The notes under the pieces were generated by a model. It was not told the origin of the DNA and ran no database searches. It saw only the letters and a program-made list of their open reading frames with translations. From Legionella sp. (GTDB lineage Bacteria > Pseudomonadota > Gammaproteobacteria > Legionellales > Legionellaceae), in NCBI GenBank assembly GCA_030680075.1, contig JAUXWR010000313.1:17885-81884 (forward strand): 64,000 nucleotides of DNA, given 5' to 3'. The translations under genes were made by a program, and so were the position numbers. Shown here piece by piece: positions 27,666 to 35,953 of the stretch (the stretch's first letter is position 1; the number at the start of each line of letters is the position of its first letter).

Positions 27666-28453
27666 ATCTTAAAGAAAAATTTATGCTCTATTTGGCAGAC
27701 CTTACTAAAAAGGACTGCCAACTGCTTCATTCCAACGAACTTGCCCTCTCCTTGATAGATCTAACGTTGCTTAATCAAAATGCAACGGATAACGAGCTGA
27801 TTTTATTGCAAAATAAAGCTATTACTCATCAAGTCGCAGCCATTTGTGTCTACCCTGAGCACCTTGCAAAATTTCAGTCGTTAACGGCATGCAAACACGC
27901 AACTGTTGTTAATTTTCCACAGGGTAATGAACCCATCAAACCCCTTCTTTTTGCGATTGAGACCATTATAAACAATTATCACCCTGATGAAATTGATTAT
28001 GTCTTTCCATATGAGCACTACCTTGGAGGCGAAAAAGAGCGCGCATTAAAGCATTGCCGGGAAGCATATCTACTCTGTCAACGGTACTCTAAAACGTTTA
28101 AAGTTATTTTGGAAACAGGCGTTTTCCCCACTCCTGAAACCATCTACCAGCTAGGTCGTGAAATCATTGATAATGGCTGTGATTTTTTAAAAACATCCAC
28201 AGGAAAAGTTCCCAGCGGTGTTACGCCAACCGCGGCTTTCAGCCTGTTAAAAGCAATTAAAGACAGCGGCAGCAACTGTGGTATCAAAGTATCTGGCGGC
28301 ATTAAAAAGCCCGCACAAGCTTTCCTTTACATGGAACTCGCACACCATGTTCTCAATAAAAAAGTGGATAGCTCCTGGTTCAGGATCGGCGCTAGCAGTC
28401 TCCTTGATGAGTTAATTAATAAAACCCACAATAATACTCACCCAGATTATTAA
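27662..28453 (+). CDS. deoC: DeoC, deoxyribose-phosphate aldolase
   Basis: 263 residues. It splits deoxyribose-5-phosphate into glyceraldehyde-3-phosphate and acetaldehyde. The Schiff-base lysine lies in DFLKTSTGKV near 178, and a second conserved lysine in IKVSGGIKKP near 212. The start ATG overlaps the phosphorylase stop (ATGA). Together the two genes let the cell use deoxynucleosides as carbon source. The 3' end overlaps the convergent ubiA gene by 42 bp. Confidence 0.92.
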   Translation: MNLKEKFMLYLADLTKKDCQLLHSNELALSLIDLTLLNQNATDNELILLQNKAITHQVAAICVYPEHLAKFQSLTACKHATVVNFPQGNEPIKPLLFAIETIINNYHPDEIDYVFPYEHYLGGEKERALKHCREAYLLCQRYSKTFKVILETGVFPTPETIYQLGREIIDNGCDFLKTSTGKVPSGVTPTAAFSLLKAIKDSGSNCGIKVSGGIKKPAQAFLYMELAHHVLNKKVDSSWFRIGASSLLDELINKTHNNTHPDY

Positions 28454-29260
28454 CCCATACCAGCCGTTAGAACAAAAAGCGCGGAAATAGTTCTCTTCCT
28501 TTTTCGAGGCTAATAAATAGTATTGGTAAAATAAAATAAATGAGGCCATTATCCAACCACTGTAAAACCATACGGAGAGTTTCAACGCAATCGCTAAAGG
28601 AAGCCATGAAAAATGAACGAAAATCTGGAGAAGTGTAATTATAAGCCGGTCATAACGGGCAAATAAAATAGCCGTTGATTTCACCCCAATTCGCAGGTCA
28701 TCAGCCCTGTCCACCATTGCATATTGCGTATCATAAGCAATTATCCACGCAAAATTAATGAGCAATAACAAACCCATCGACCCGTTCGGAAGTACATTTG
28801 AAGCAGCAAAAGCAATAGGAATGCCCAATGAAAATGCGATGCCCAAAACCATTTGAGGGCCTTGGATAATCCGTTTACAAAAAGGATAAGCAATGGTTAC
28901 AGCGAGTGCAATTAAAGCATAATAAAAGCACGTGGAGGGTAATTGCAATAAAATTAACAATGCCCCCGAAAGAAGAGCAAAGAGGAAAATCAAGGCATTT
29001 GGGAGCTTTACCAGTCCTGAAGTCAGGGGTCGATTTTTAGTGCGCTGCACATGTAAATCTATTTGCCGATCGGCTATATCATTCATAACGCACCCAGCAG
29101 CACGCATCAAAATAGTACCCAATAATAGCAAGAGCATTATGTTAAAATCAGGATCCCCCTTATTGGCAATCCACAAGGCCCACGCGGTTGGACACCATAA
29201 TAATAGTATGCCCAGAGGTTTATGAAATCGTGCCAATTGATAATATGCTTTCCAATTCAT
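28412..29260 (-). CDS. ubiA: UbiA, 4-hydroxybenzoate polyprenyltransferase
   Basis: 282 residues from the ATG at 29260, chosen for the AGGTAGGA just upstream. Integral membrane enzyme that attaches the polyprenyl chain to 4-hydroxybenzoate in ubiquinone synthesis. The two aspartate-rich prenyl-diphosphate motifs are present: NDIADRQID near 70 and DTQYAMVDRADD near 190. Around eight hydrophobic segments are visible. The N-terminus MNWKAYYQLARFHKPLGILL is typical. It follows ubiC, its pathway predecessor, by 19 bp. Confidence 0.93.
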   Translation of the reverse strand: MNWKAYYQLARFHKPLGILLLWCPTAWALWIANKGDPDFNIMLLLLLGTILMRAAGCVMNDIADRQIDLHVQRTKNRPLTSGLVKLPNALIFLFALLSGALLILLQLPSTCFYYALIALAVTIAYPFCKRIIQGPQMVLGIAFSLGIPIAFAASNVLPNGSMGLLLLINFAWIIAYDTQYAMVDRADDLRIGVKSTAILFARYDRLIITLLQIFVHFSWLPLAIALKLSVWFYSGWIMASFILFYQYYLLASKKEENYFRAFCSNGWYGLIIWVSIIVGFIN

Positions 29261-29279
29261 GTTGATTCCTACCTTATTA

Positions 29280-29822
29280 TCATTCATGGCAATATCTATA
29301 CAAATCTGGCAATAAAATTTCAATGAGAAAAAAGGGGGAGTCATTATCAATGGTAAAAATCGCCAATCGTGTCCATAACCTGCAATCTTCATCGCAAAAC
29401 ACGGGTTTTAGCCAATGATATTCAATACATTGAGGAGTTATTGCGTAATTAATCATGGAGTAGCGTTTAATGCGGGGTTCGGAAAAAATAATATCCCCTA
29501 ACGACTCGTGATTTAACCGATTAAAAATGGGCTTATGTATATGATAGGTAGATTGTGGAATAATTGTACGCGCATACCAACAAGCGTGCTCCCCGGCTGA
29601 CATCAGAATCTCTCGCTGCAGTATCACCTGCCTGTCAAGCCCCAAAACGTGGTTATCCCACCAGCCGCTCGTCATCCAGTTTTGGTTAAGAATAGTTAAT
29701 TGAGCATCACCGGCGCTCTGTTTTAGTTTTTCAGTTAATGCCTCCTGATGAATAACCCATGGCAATAACGAGCGCGGTATATTAACGTTTAATTCAGAAA
29801 CACGAGGCGGTTTGATTAACAT
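29280..29822 (-). CDS. ubiC: UbiC, chorismate pyruvate-lyase
   Basis: 180 residues. It converts chorismate to 4-hydroxybenzoate and pyruvate, the first committed step of ubiquinone synthesis. Family features include SGWWDNHVLGLD, QREILMSAGEHACWYARTIIP (core arginine motif) and a conserved glutamate in the region LNHESLGDIIFSEP. The gene lies directly upstream of ubiA, as in many proteobacteria, so the product is passed to the next enzyme in the operon. Confidence 0.9.
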   Translation of the reverse strand: MLIKPPRVSELNVNIPRSLLPWVIHQEALTEKLKQSAGDAQLTILNQNWMTSGWWDNHVLGLDRQVILQREILMSAGEHACWYARTIIPQSTYHIHKPIFNRLNHESLGDIIFSEPRIKRYSMINYAITPQCIEYHWLKPVFCDEDCRLWTRLAIFTIDNDSPFFLIEILLPDLYRYCHE

Positions 29823-29871
29823 ATTAATGAAAGCAGAAAGATAGGGTCGTTATTATAACATTGGATAGTAG

Positions 29872-30375
29872 TTACAGATAGTTTTGCCTAGATGCACCTG
29901 ATGTACTTTCTCGTATACGGCCCAAACGATTAACAATCAATTTTCTTTGTTCACTATGATTACTGAAAACATGAAAAGTCCCGTTTGAAGTGGACTCATT
30001 TAAAAGCGTTGAAAAGGTGAGGTAATGCGTTGAACGAAAACCCTTCCATTCTATTTGAATACCGGGATGGCGCCATTGCCATTGATAAATCAACTCATCA
30101 TGCGCATTATACTGATGCAGAGGATTATCAATAAATAAAATCATCCCCTCTGACCAATCGCTTGTACCCGGCAGTGGGGTTAACGCCAATGGCACCCCTT
30201 TCAATAAAGCAACATTACGTGCGTAGCGGATAGCGTTTTTTATGTCCTCACATGCCACCTCAATTTGATTGTGTTGGTAAAAAAGGGAGCTTATAGGCAC
30301 AAAGAAAAATAGAGCACTTAAAATAGCGAGACAAACCAATAGCTCTATCAAGGTAAAACCCAAATTTTTGCTCAT
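29872..30375 (-). CDS. GspH/FimT-family type IV pseudopilin
   Basis: 167 residues with a classical type IV prepilin leader: MSKNLG, then FTLIELLVCLAILSALFFF with the conserved phenylalanine and glutamate. This would be cut by PilD, whose gene is in this window (47524). The rest resembles FimT/GspH minor pseudopilins, with an N-terminal helix and a beta-rich C-terminal part. It is embedded in the udg-pseudopilin-ubiC-ubiA operon and overlaps udg by 4 bp. It probably primes pilus or DNA-uptake machinery; FimT homologues in Legionella bind DNA. Confidence 0.8.
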   Translation of the reverse strand: MSKNLGFTLIELLVCLAILSALFFFVPISSLFYQHNQIEVACEDIKNAIRYARNVALLKGVPLALTPLPGTSDWSEGMILFIDNPLHQYNAHDELIYQWQWRHPGIQIEWKGFRSTHYLTFSTLLNESTSNGTFHVFSNHSEQRKLIVNRLGRIRESTSGASRQNYL

Positions 30376-31004
30376 AAATTGTTGAGAAGCATTTTTTTTA
30401 CTTGTAATAAATCGGCATATGCTTGCTTTTTATCGACAGGATTGCCTAACAAATGCTCTGGGTGATAACTTACATAGTAAGGTGTTTCGTTATAATAGTG
30501 CAGGCTTGTTCGCAATTGGTTAAGAGGCATGGTTCTTCTGGCAAGAAATTGTCCGGCAAAGTCGCCTAGCGCTAACAATAATTTGGGGGCGACCAGATCG
30601 ATTTGCCGCGAAAGATAGTTTCCGCACTGAGCCATTTCCTCAGCTGCCGGTGGGCGATTCTCAGGAGTCTTGCACTTTGTAACATTGGTAATATAGACAT
30701 CTTGCTCAGCAAGACCAATGCTAAGGAGCATCTGATTTAATAGATCCCCTGCTTTGCCAACAAAAGGCAGGCCCTGCTCATCCTCATACAACCCGGGTGC
30801 TTCACCAATTATCATTAAAGCCGCTTCAGGGTTACCCCGTGAAAAAACAGTTTGGGTGCGACTTTGATGTAATGGGCAACTCACGCAATTTGAAACGGTC
30901 ATGGCCAATTGCGATAATTTGCTCTCACAAGAATGGATGGAGCGCTCAGTCCAGAGGTCAATTCCCATTTGTTGAAGGTAATATTGATTTATTTCATTTG
31001 ACAT
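30372..31004 (-). CDS. Family 4 uracil-DNA glycosylase
   Basis: 210 residues from the ATG at 31004. It removes uracil from DNA. Matching features are CPLHQSRTQTVFSRGNPEA with iron-sulfur-type cysteines, MIIGEAPGLYEDEQGLPFVG, ITNVTKCKTPENRPP and, near the C-terminus, SYHPEHLL. These define the iron-sulfur UDG family 4. It is the first gene of the leftward udg-pseudopilin-ubiC-ubiA set. A frame open further upstream (31058) adds a hydrophobic stretch that does not fit the family. Confidence 0.88.
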   Translation of the reverse strand: MSNEINQYYLQQMGIDLWTERSIHSCESKLSQLAMTVSNCVSCPLHQSRTQTVFSRGNPEAALMIIGEAPGLYEDEQGLPFVGKAGDLLNQMLLSIGLAEQDVYITNVTKCKTPENRPPAAEEMAQCGNYLSRQIDLVAPKLLLALGDFAGQFLARRTMPLNQLRTSLHYYNETPYYVSYHPEHLLGNPVDKKQAYADLLQVKKMLLNNL

Positions 31005-31113
31005 AAACTGACAAAATAAGAATAAAGAAAGGAAGTATATACCTGAGCCTCCTGTCATACCAGTAATACAAACGTCACGATAACCAATAACCTGACGTAC
31101 ATGGTTCGAGTTT

Positions 31114-31214
31114 CCGAGCCGCGACCGTCAGGGAGTGTTCACAGAATACAAACAATACACATAACCTCTGCGCGCATTAAAACGCCGATACACTCCCTAA
31201 CGGTCGTGGCTCGG
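31114..31214. repeat. CCGAGCCRCGACCGTCAGGGAGTG inverted-repeat element
   Basis: Two 24-bp arms, 31114-31137 and 31191-31214, in inverted orientation. They belong to the same family as the tandem units at 38020-38402 and the element at 42494-42562. The element takes up much of the 319-bp gap between udg and the L,D-transpeptidase gene. The remainder shows nothing clear. Confidence 0.65.
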
Positions 31215-31323
31215 TACAGGCTGTTTTATTTGCGGATTTTTATAGAATATCGTTCAAAAAACCATAAAGTTTTACAGCTTTTTGCCGTTATAAGGGATAT
31301 CAATTATTTCAATTGGGATAGGC

Positions 31324-32037
31324 ATGAACCGATTGGCAATAATATTTATACTCATAATCACAGTCGCGCCCATCGCCTGGGCGCAAACACGCTATGGCGA
31401 GACCCTATGCGCCGAGCCAGATTATTTCTGTATAGAGATTAAATCGGGTGACAGCTGGAGTAAATTATTTCCCAGTCCTGAAGCCCAGGATATTGTCAGG
31501 CGCATTAACCGAATGAACATTCGCTTACGAAGCGGCATGATTATCGCTATTCCTAAAAATCTGGACAGACTATCAATTTATGACGTATCGCCCTTTCCCC
31601 GCTACATTGAATCCGATGGCGAAAAAACCATATACGTGAGTCAACAAAAACTCGCGTGGGCGGCTTATGATGAGCAAGGTGAATTACTATGGTGGGGGCC
31701 TATTTCTTCTGGTTCTGGGAAATGTTCCGTCTATGGTGGCTGTTCCACACCATCAGGCTCTTTCAGAATTGTTCGAAAGCAGGATATCGATTGTATCTCT
31801 ACGGCATTCCCACGTCGTGCTGATGGTGATAATGGCGGGGCTGAAATGCCCTTTTGCATGCATTTTTTCCGCGGCTATGCCTTGCATGGCAGTGATACAG
31901 TACCAGGATATCGCGCAAGCCATGGCTGTGTGCGCATGTTCACCGAAGATGCGCGCTGGCTAAATGAAGAGTTCGTCGACCTCCCAGGTGGTGGCATGAG
32001 AGGAACCCGCGTAATTATTGATGACGCGGCTCAATAA
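31324..32037 (+). CDS. L,D-transpeptidase (YkuD family) with LysM-like segment
   Basis: 237 residues. A signal peptide (LAIIFILIITVAPIAWA) directs it to the periplasm. A LysM-like segment at about 35-75 (IKSGDSWSKLFPSPEA, LRSGMIIAIPKN) could bind peptidoglycan. The YkuD catalytic domain ends with ALHGSDTVPGYRASHGCVRM, holding the catalytic histidine and cysteine. Such enzymes make 3-3 peptidoglycan crosslinks or attach proteins to the wall. The gene is convergent with rlpA (17-bp gap). Another YkuD-type enzyme is encoded at 39114. Confidence 0.85.
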   Translation: MNRLAIIFILIITVAPIAWAQTRYGETLCAEPDYFCIEIKSGDSWSKLFPSPEAQDIVRRINRMNIRLRSGMIIAIPKNLDRLSIYDVSPFPRYIESDGEKTIYVSQQKLAWAAYDEQGELLWWGPISSGSGKCSVYGGCSTPSGSFRIVRKQDIDCISTAFPRRADGDNGGAEMPFCMHFFRGYALHGSDTVPGYRASHGCVRMFTEDARWLNEEFVDLPGGGMRGTRVIIDDAAQ

Positions 32038-32054
32038 AATTTTCGACCAAAACC

Positions 32055-32849
32055 CTATTGCAACATGGTAAATGATCCCTTAAAACCACGTGCATCAAGT
32101 TGCTTCTTAAGGCTAAGCGTCATGGGTTTATTGGCAAACGGCCCTACTTTCACGATAAAGCGCTGCTGGTATTTTTCAATAAATACTGGGGAGGGGGTTA
32201 ATTTACGTAATTTATCACGAAGCCCTGCTGCCAGATTTTCCGAGTTAAAAGCCCCGGCCTGTACGTAATAATGTACAACATGCCCTTTTCCCTGCTCTCT
32301 AACCGTTAAAGCTTCAATTTCAACAGGTGCCGTTCCTTTCGGCAAAAGTCCTAATTTGGTGGCTGCAGCATAGGATAAATCAATCACTCTATCCGCATGA
32401 AAGGGGCCTCTATCATTAACCTTCACGATAGCTTCACGACCATTGCTCAGATTTTTTACCCGCACATAAGTTGGCAGAGGCAAGGTTTTATGGGCGGCGG
32501 TCATGCCATACATATCATAATTTTCGCCGCTGGAGGTACGTTGACTATGAAATTTTGTGCCATACCAGGAAGCAAGTCCTCGTGTTTTATAACCACTGGC
32601 CGTGCGCATTACTTCGTAAGTCCGACCATCTACCTTGTAAGAATCAGGATTGCCATAACGGCTTAACGGCTCATAAACCGGTTTAACTTTTTTAAAAAAC
32701 ACAGGGACAGGCCCCGCCGGCGCGCCATCTTTGTTACTTCTTGCGGGTATGGGTTTTCCTGATTTGACATTTTGCGACGGACTACCTGAGGGAGGTTCTT
32801 TATAACAGCCGCTTAATAGCAATATCATAATCGAAAGTAGAAAACGCAT
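32055..32849 (-). CDS. rlpA: RlpA-like septal lytic transglycosylase lipoprotein
   Basis: 264 residues. A lipoprotein signal with lipobox LLSGC near residue 15 predicts outer-membrane anchoring. The double-psi beta-barrel of RlpA spans about 85-185 (GLASWYGTKFHSQRTSSGE, AIVKVNDRGPFHADRVIDLS), with the catalytic histidine and aspartate in place. A C-terminal SPOR domain (YYVQAGAFNSENLA to the end) targets septal glycan. RlpA trims denuded glycan at division. It lies between two other cell-wall genes. Confidence 0.88.
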   Translation of the reverse strand: MRFLLSIMILLLSGCYKEPPSGSPSQNVKSGKPIPARSNKDGAPAGPVPVFFKKVKPVYEPLSRYGNPDSYKVDGRTYEVMRTASGYKTRGLASWYGTKFHSQRTSSGENYDMYGMTAAHKTLPLPTYVRVKNLSNGREAIVKVNDRGPFHADRVIDLSYAAATKLGLLPKGTAPVEIEALTVREQGKGHVVHYYVQAGAFNSENLAAGLRDKLRKLTPSPVFIEKYQQRFIVKVGPFANKPMTLSLKKQLDARGFKGSFTMLQ

Positions 32850-33026
32850 AATCCACCAATCCTGATTTATAATTATTATTAGCCTGCATTCTACTTGATT
32901 TTAATCACAAGACCACACATGACCAATAATTAGACAACCCCAAATAAAATAGTCGTTATCATATTTGGCTGACTGGAATGATATGTTAACATGATGTAAT
33001 TTTGTAATTAATTGAGTGAAAACATA

Positions 33027-34235
33027 ATGTCTTTTCGTATTGCGTTTAAAGTGGCGTTGGTGACAGGTCTCTATATCAATTCATCCTTCATTTATGCCGA
33101 TTCATCACTACCAGTTGCCGCCACACCCACAGCTCAGGTAATAAGCAAACCGCTGGTTACTCCCTCTCCACCCACTGTCAACGCCAAATCCTACATCGTT
33201 ATCGATGTGAACAGCAGTAAAATTATCGCTGAAAAAAACAGCGAAGAAAAATTGCCACCAGCAAGCCTTACGAAAATGATGACGCTTTATGTCATCTCCA
33301 ATGCGCTACGTAATGAACAGATCCATTTGACGGATAAAGTTCGCATTAGCCATGACGCCTGGAAAATCGGCGGCTCACGAATGTTTGTCAAAGAAGGCGA
33401 CGAAGTTACCATCGAAGATTTACTTAAAGGGATTATCGTCGACTCAGGCAATGACGCCTGTGTTGCAATGGCAGAACACCTTGGCGGCAGTGAAGCAGGT
33501 TTTGCTGAAATAATGAACCAGCAAGCAAAAGACTTAGGCATGAAAGACAGCCATTTTACTGACAGCACAGGCTTGCCAAATGAGCAACTTTATACCACAG
33601 CAAAAGACATGGCGATCCTCGGAAGAGCTCTGGTTAATGATTTTCCACAATATTATCATTGGTATAAGCAAAAATGGTTTACCTATAACGGCATCAGACA
33701 GCCCAACCGCAACCGATTATTATGGCGAAACAGTCAGGTAGATGGTGTTAAAACAGGCCATACTAACGATGCCGGTTTCTGCCTCGTCTCCTCTGCCAAA
33801 CGGGATAATATGCGTCTACTGTCAGTCGTCCTGGGTTCTCCCAGCGACTCTGTCCGGGCTGATGACAGTGAACGCCTGCTCAATTATGGCTTTCGATTTT
33901 TTGAAACCCATCAAATTTACAAAGCACGCCAGCCAATTGCTGAATTATCCGTCTATAAAGGTGAAACAGACAAATTGGCCGTTGGCGTATTGCAAGACCA
34001 ATTTGTAACGATTCCAAGCGGTCAATATCAACGCTTAAGCATTAGTACAAAAGTCCCTAAAGATTTGCTAGCACCTATTGCCAAAGATGCACCTGTCGGA
34101 GAGCTGGTCATTCAGTTTGACGATAAAATCCTTGCCTCTTATCCTGTATATGCCCTGAATGAAGTACCCAGTGGTGGTTTTTTTACTCGTACAAAAGATG
34201 CTATCCGCCTAATGTTTAAAAGCTGGTTTGACTGA
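33027..34235 (+). CDS. dacA: D-alanyl-D-alanine carboxypeptidase (PBP5/6 type)
   Basis: 402 residues from the ATG at 33027; a TTG at 33012 is open but unneeded. A signal peptide ends near VTGLYINSSFIYA. Catalytic motifs are SLTK with nucleophile S80 and K83 (PASLTKMM), SGN in DSGNDACVAM, and KTG in DGVKTGHTNDAGFC. The C-terminal beta domain and an amphipathic helix (DAIRLMFKSWF) anchor it to the membrane. It removes terminal D-alanine from pentapeptides. It overlaps the D-amino-acid aminotransferase gene at TGATG, a link that makes sense because that enzyme uses D-alanine. Confidence 0.93.
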   Translation: MSFRIAFKVALVTGLYINSSFIYADSSLPVAATPTAQVISKPLVTPSPPTVNAKSYIVIDVNSSKIIAEKNSEEKLPPASLTKMMTLYVISNALRNEQIHLTDKVRISHDAWKIGGSRMFVKEGDEVTIEDLLKGIIVDSGNDACVAMAEHLGGSEAGFAEIMNQQAKDLGMKDSHFTDSTGLPNEQLYTTAKDMAILGRALVNDFPQYYHWYKQKWFTYNGIRQPNRNRLLWRNSQVDGVKTGHTNDAGFCLVSSAKRDNMRLLSVVLGSPSDSVRADDSERLLNYGFRFFETHQIYKARQPIAELSVYKGETDKLAVGVLQDQFVTIPSGQYQRLSISTKVPKDLLAPIAKDAPVGELVIQFDDKILASYPVYALNEVPSGGFFTRTKDAIRLMFKSWFD

Positions 34236-35083
34236 TGACAGGCGTCGTCTACCTGAATGGGGAATTTACAGAAGCTCAAAACGCAACCATCTCTGTATTT
34301 GACAGAGGGGTTCTTTTTGCAGACTCTGTTTATGAAGTTATTCCTGTTTACAACGGGCGCCCCTATTTTGTAGACCGGCATTTGAACCGGCTCAAATTAA
34401 ATCTCGAACAGACAAAAATACAGGCACCACCTATTAACTGGCTGCCTGTATTCGATGAGCTGATTAACCAGAATGGCGGCGGTGATTTACAAATTTACCT
34501 GCAAATTACTCGAGGCAATCAGGGCGTTCGCAAGCATGACATTCCAGACACCATTAAGCCCACTTTTTTCGCCTTTACCCTGCACACACCCTACTCCACC
34601 GATGATGAAAAACGTAAAGGCTTAAAGACCCGGATTATTGAAGATTTTCGCTGGCAGCGCTGTGATATTAAAACAACAGCAATGCTCGCCAATATATTAC
34701 TCAATGATGAAGCAGTTTCCGCCGGTGCTCATACAGCGTTGCTTTCTCGAGATGGCTTTCTTTTAGAAGGGAGTGCCAGCAATGTGTTTATGATTGATAA
34801 CAAAGGCGTGATAAGAACATCTCCTCTCAATCATTTATGCCTGCCTGGCATAACTCGGCAGATTACCATCGAGTTGATTAATGAACTTAAATTTCCTTTC
34901 CTGGAGGGGCCCATTCCCGTCGCGGAAATTTTTAGTGCCCAGGAGCTTTGGCTTACCAGCACTACCAAGGAAATATACCCCATAACCTATGTCAACGAGC
35001 AACAGATAGGTTCCGGCGTTTTAAGCACTTATTGGGAAGAACTTAATAAAAAATATCATCAATTAACCAAAGTACGGCCATGA
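34235..35083 (+). CDS. dat: D-amino-acid aminotransferase (class IV PLP enzyme)
   Basis: 282 residues. Fold-type IV aminotransferase: VFDRGVLFADSVYEV opening, catalytic lysine in DIKTTAMLAN near 146, EGSASNVFMI and SPLNHLCLPGITRQ. The last two motifs fit D-amino-acid aminotransferases, which interconvert D-alanine and D-glutamate; branched-chain or ADC lyase relatives are possible. Its start codon overlaps the dacA stop codon. It would recycle D-alanine released by the carboxypeptidase. Confidence 0.88.
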   Translation: MTGVVYLNGEFTEAQNATISVFDRGVLFADSVYEVIPVYNGRPYFVDRHLNRLKLNLEQTKIQAPPINWLPVFDELINQNGGGDLQIYLQITRGNQGVRKHDIPDTIKPTFFAFTLHTPYSTDDEKRKGLKTRIIEDFRWQRCDIKTTAMLANILLNDEAVSAGAHTALLSRDGFLLEGSASNVFMIDNKGVIRTSPLNHLCLPGITRQITIELINELKFPFLEGPIPVAEIFSAQELWLTSTTKEIYPITYVNEQQIGSGVLSTYWEELNKKYHQLTKVRP

Positions 35084-35346
35084 CAGATAAAACAACCCTT
35101 ATTAATTTCCCTTGCGATTTCACCTTAAAAATAATTGGTGTAACATCGGATAGCTTTGTGAGCGATATTACGGCTATTGTTATTAAACATTACCCTGAGA
35201 CGAAGCTTTGCAATATTGTCCCTAAAAATAGTGGGCAAGGCAATTACACAGCAATTACGGCTATTGTTCATGCACATGATAAACCATCGCTTGATGCGCT
35301 TTATACTGAGTTGACTCAATATCCTGGCATAAAAATGGTGCTTTAA
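35080..35346 (+). CDS. ybeD: YbeD family (DUF493) regulatory protein
   Basis: 88 residues, the usual size of YbeD. It has the small ACT-like ferredoxin fold of the family: [32 protein letters not shown] and a final strand ending YPGIKMVL. The function is unknown but it is regularly located immediately upstream of lipB. Start and stop overlap both neighbours (4 bp with dat, TAATG with lipB), so translation is coupled. Confidence 0.9.
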   Translation: MTDKTTLINFPCDFTLKIIGVTSDSFVSDITAIVIKHYPETKLCNIVPKNSGQGNYTAITAIVHAHDKPSLDALYTELTQYPGIKMVL

Positions 35347-35951
35347 TGATGATAGTCCGTGAATTAGGCTTGCAACCCTATCTTCCAATATGGGATCAAA
35401 TGAAACAGTTCACCATTGATCGGAATGAAGAGACGATAGATGAATGCTGGATGCTGGAGCACCCGCCCGTTTACACTCAAGGTCAGGCAGGAAAGTCAGA
35501 GCATGTTATTAATGCCGGCGATATTCCTGTGATACAAACAGACAGAGGTGGCCAAATTACTTATCATGGTCCAGGACAAGTGGTTGCTTATGTATTAGTT
35601 GACCTTCGCAAATTAAATATTGGAATAAGGACATTGGTAACCAAATTGGAGCAAATATTAATTACATTGTTGGCTGACTACCAAATACCTGCAAGCAGTC
35701 GCTGCAAAGCCCCTGGCGTCTATGTGGATGATAAGAAAATTGCGTCTATAGGACTTCGGGTTAAAAATGGCTGTACTTATCATGGTATTGCGCTAAACGT
35801 TAATATGGATTTAAAACCGTTTTTTGGTATTAATCCCTGTGGATTTGCCAAGCTTCAAATGGCACAGATAAGTGACTATGTTAATGAAGTAACCGTTGCA
35901 GAGGTGACTACACGCCTTAAGGCAATATTTCTAAAGCAATTTGAAAATTAA
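35346..35951 (+). CDS. lipB: LipB, octanoyl-[ACP]:protein N-octanoyltransferase
   Basis: 201 residues. It moves octanoate from acyl carrier protein to lipoyl domains of 2-oxoacid dehydrogenases. The catalytic dyad is K131 in [15 protein letters not shown] and C165 in [23 protein letters not shown] and the [17 protein letters not shown] block are also diagnostic. LipA, the next enzyme, is not in the window. The start overlaps ybeD by one base. Confidence 0.95.
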   Translation: MMIVRELGLQPYLPIWDQMKQFTIDRNEETIDECWMLEHPPVYTQGQAGKSEHVINAGDIPVIQTDRGGQITYHGPGQVVAYVLVDLRKLNIGIRTLVTKLEQILITLLADYQIPASSRCKAPGVYVDDKKIASIGLRVKNGCTYHGIALNVNMDLKPFFGINPCGFAKLQMAQISDYVNEVTVAEVTTRLKAIFLKQFEN

Positions 35952-35953
35952 TC

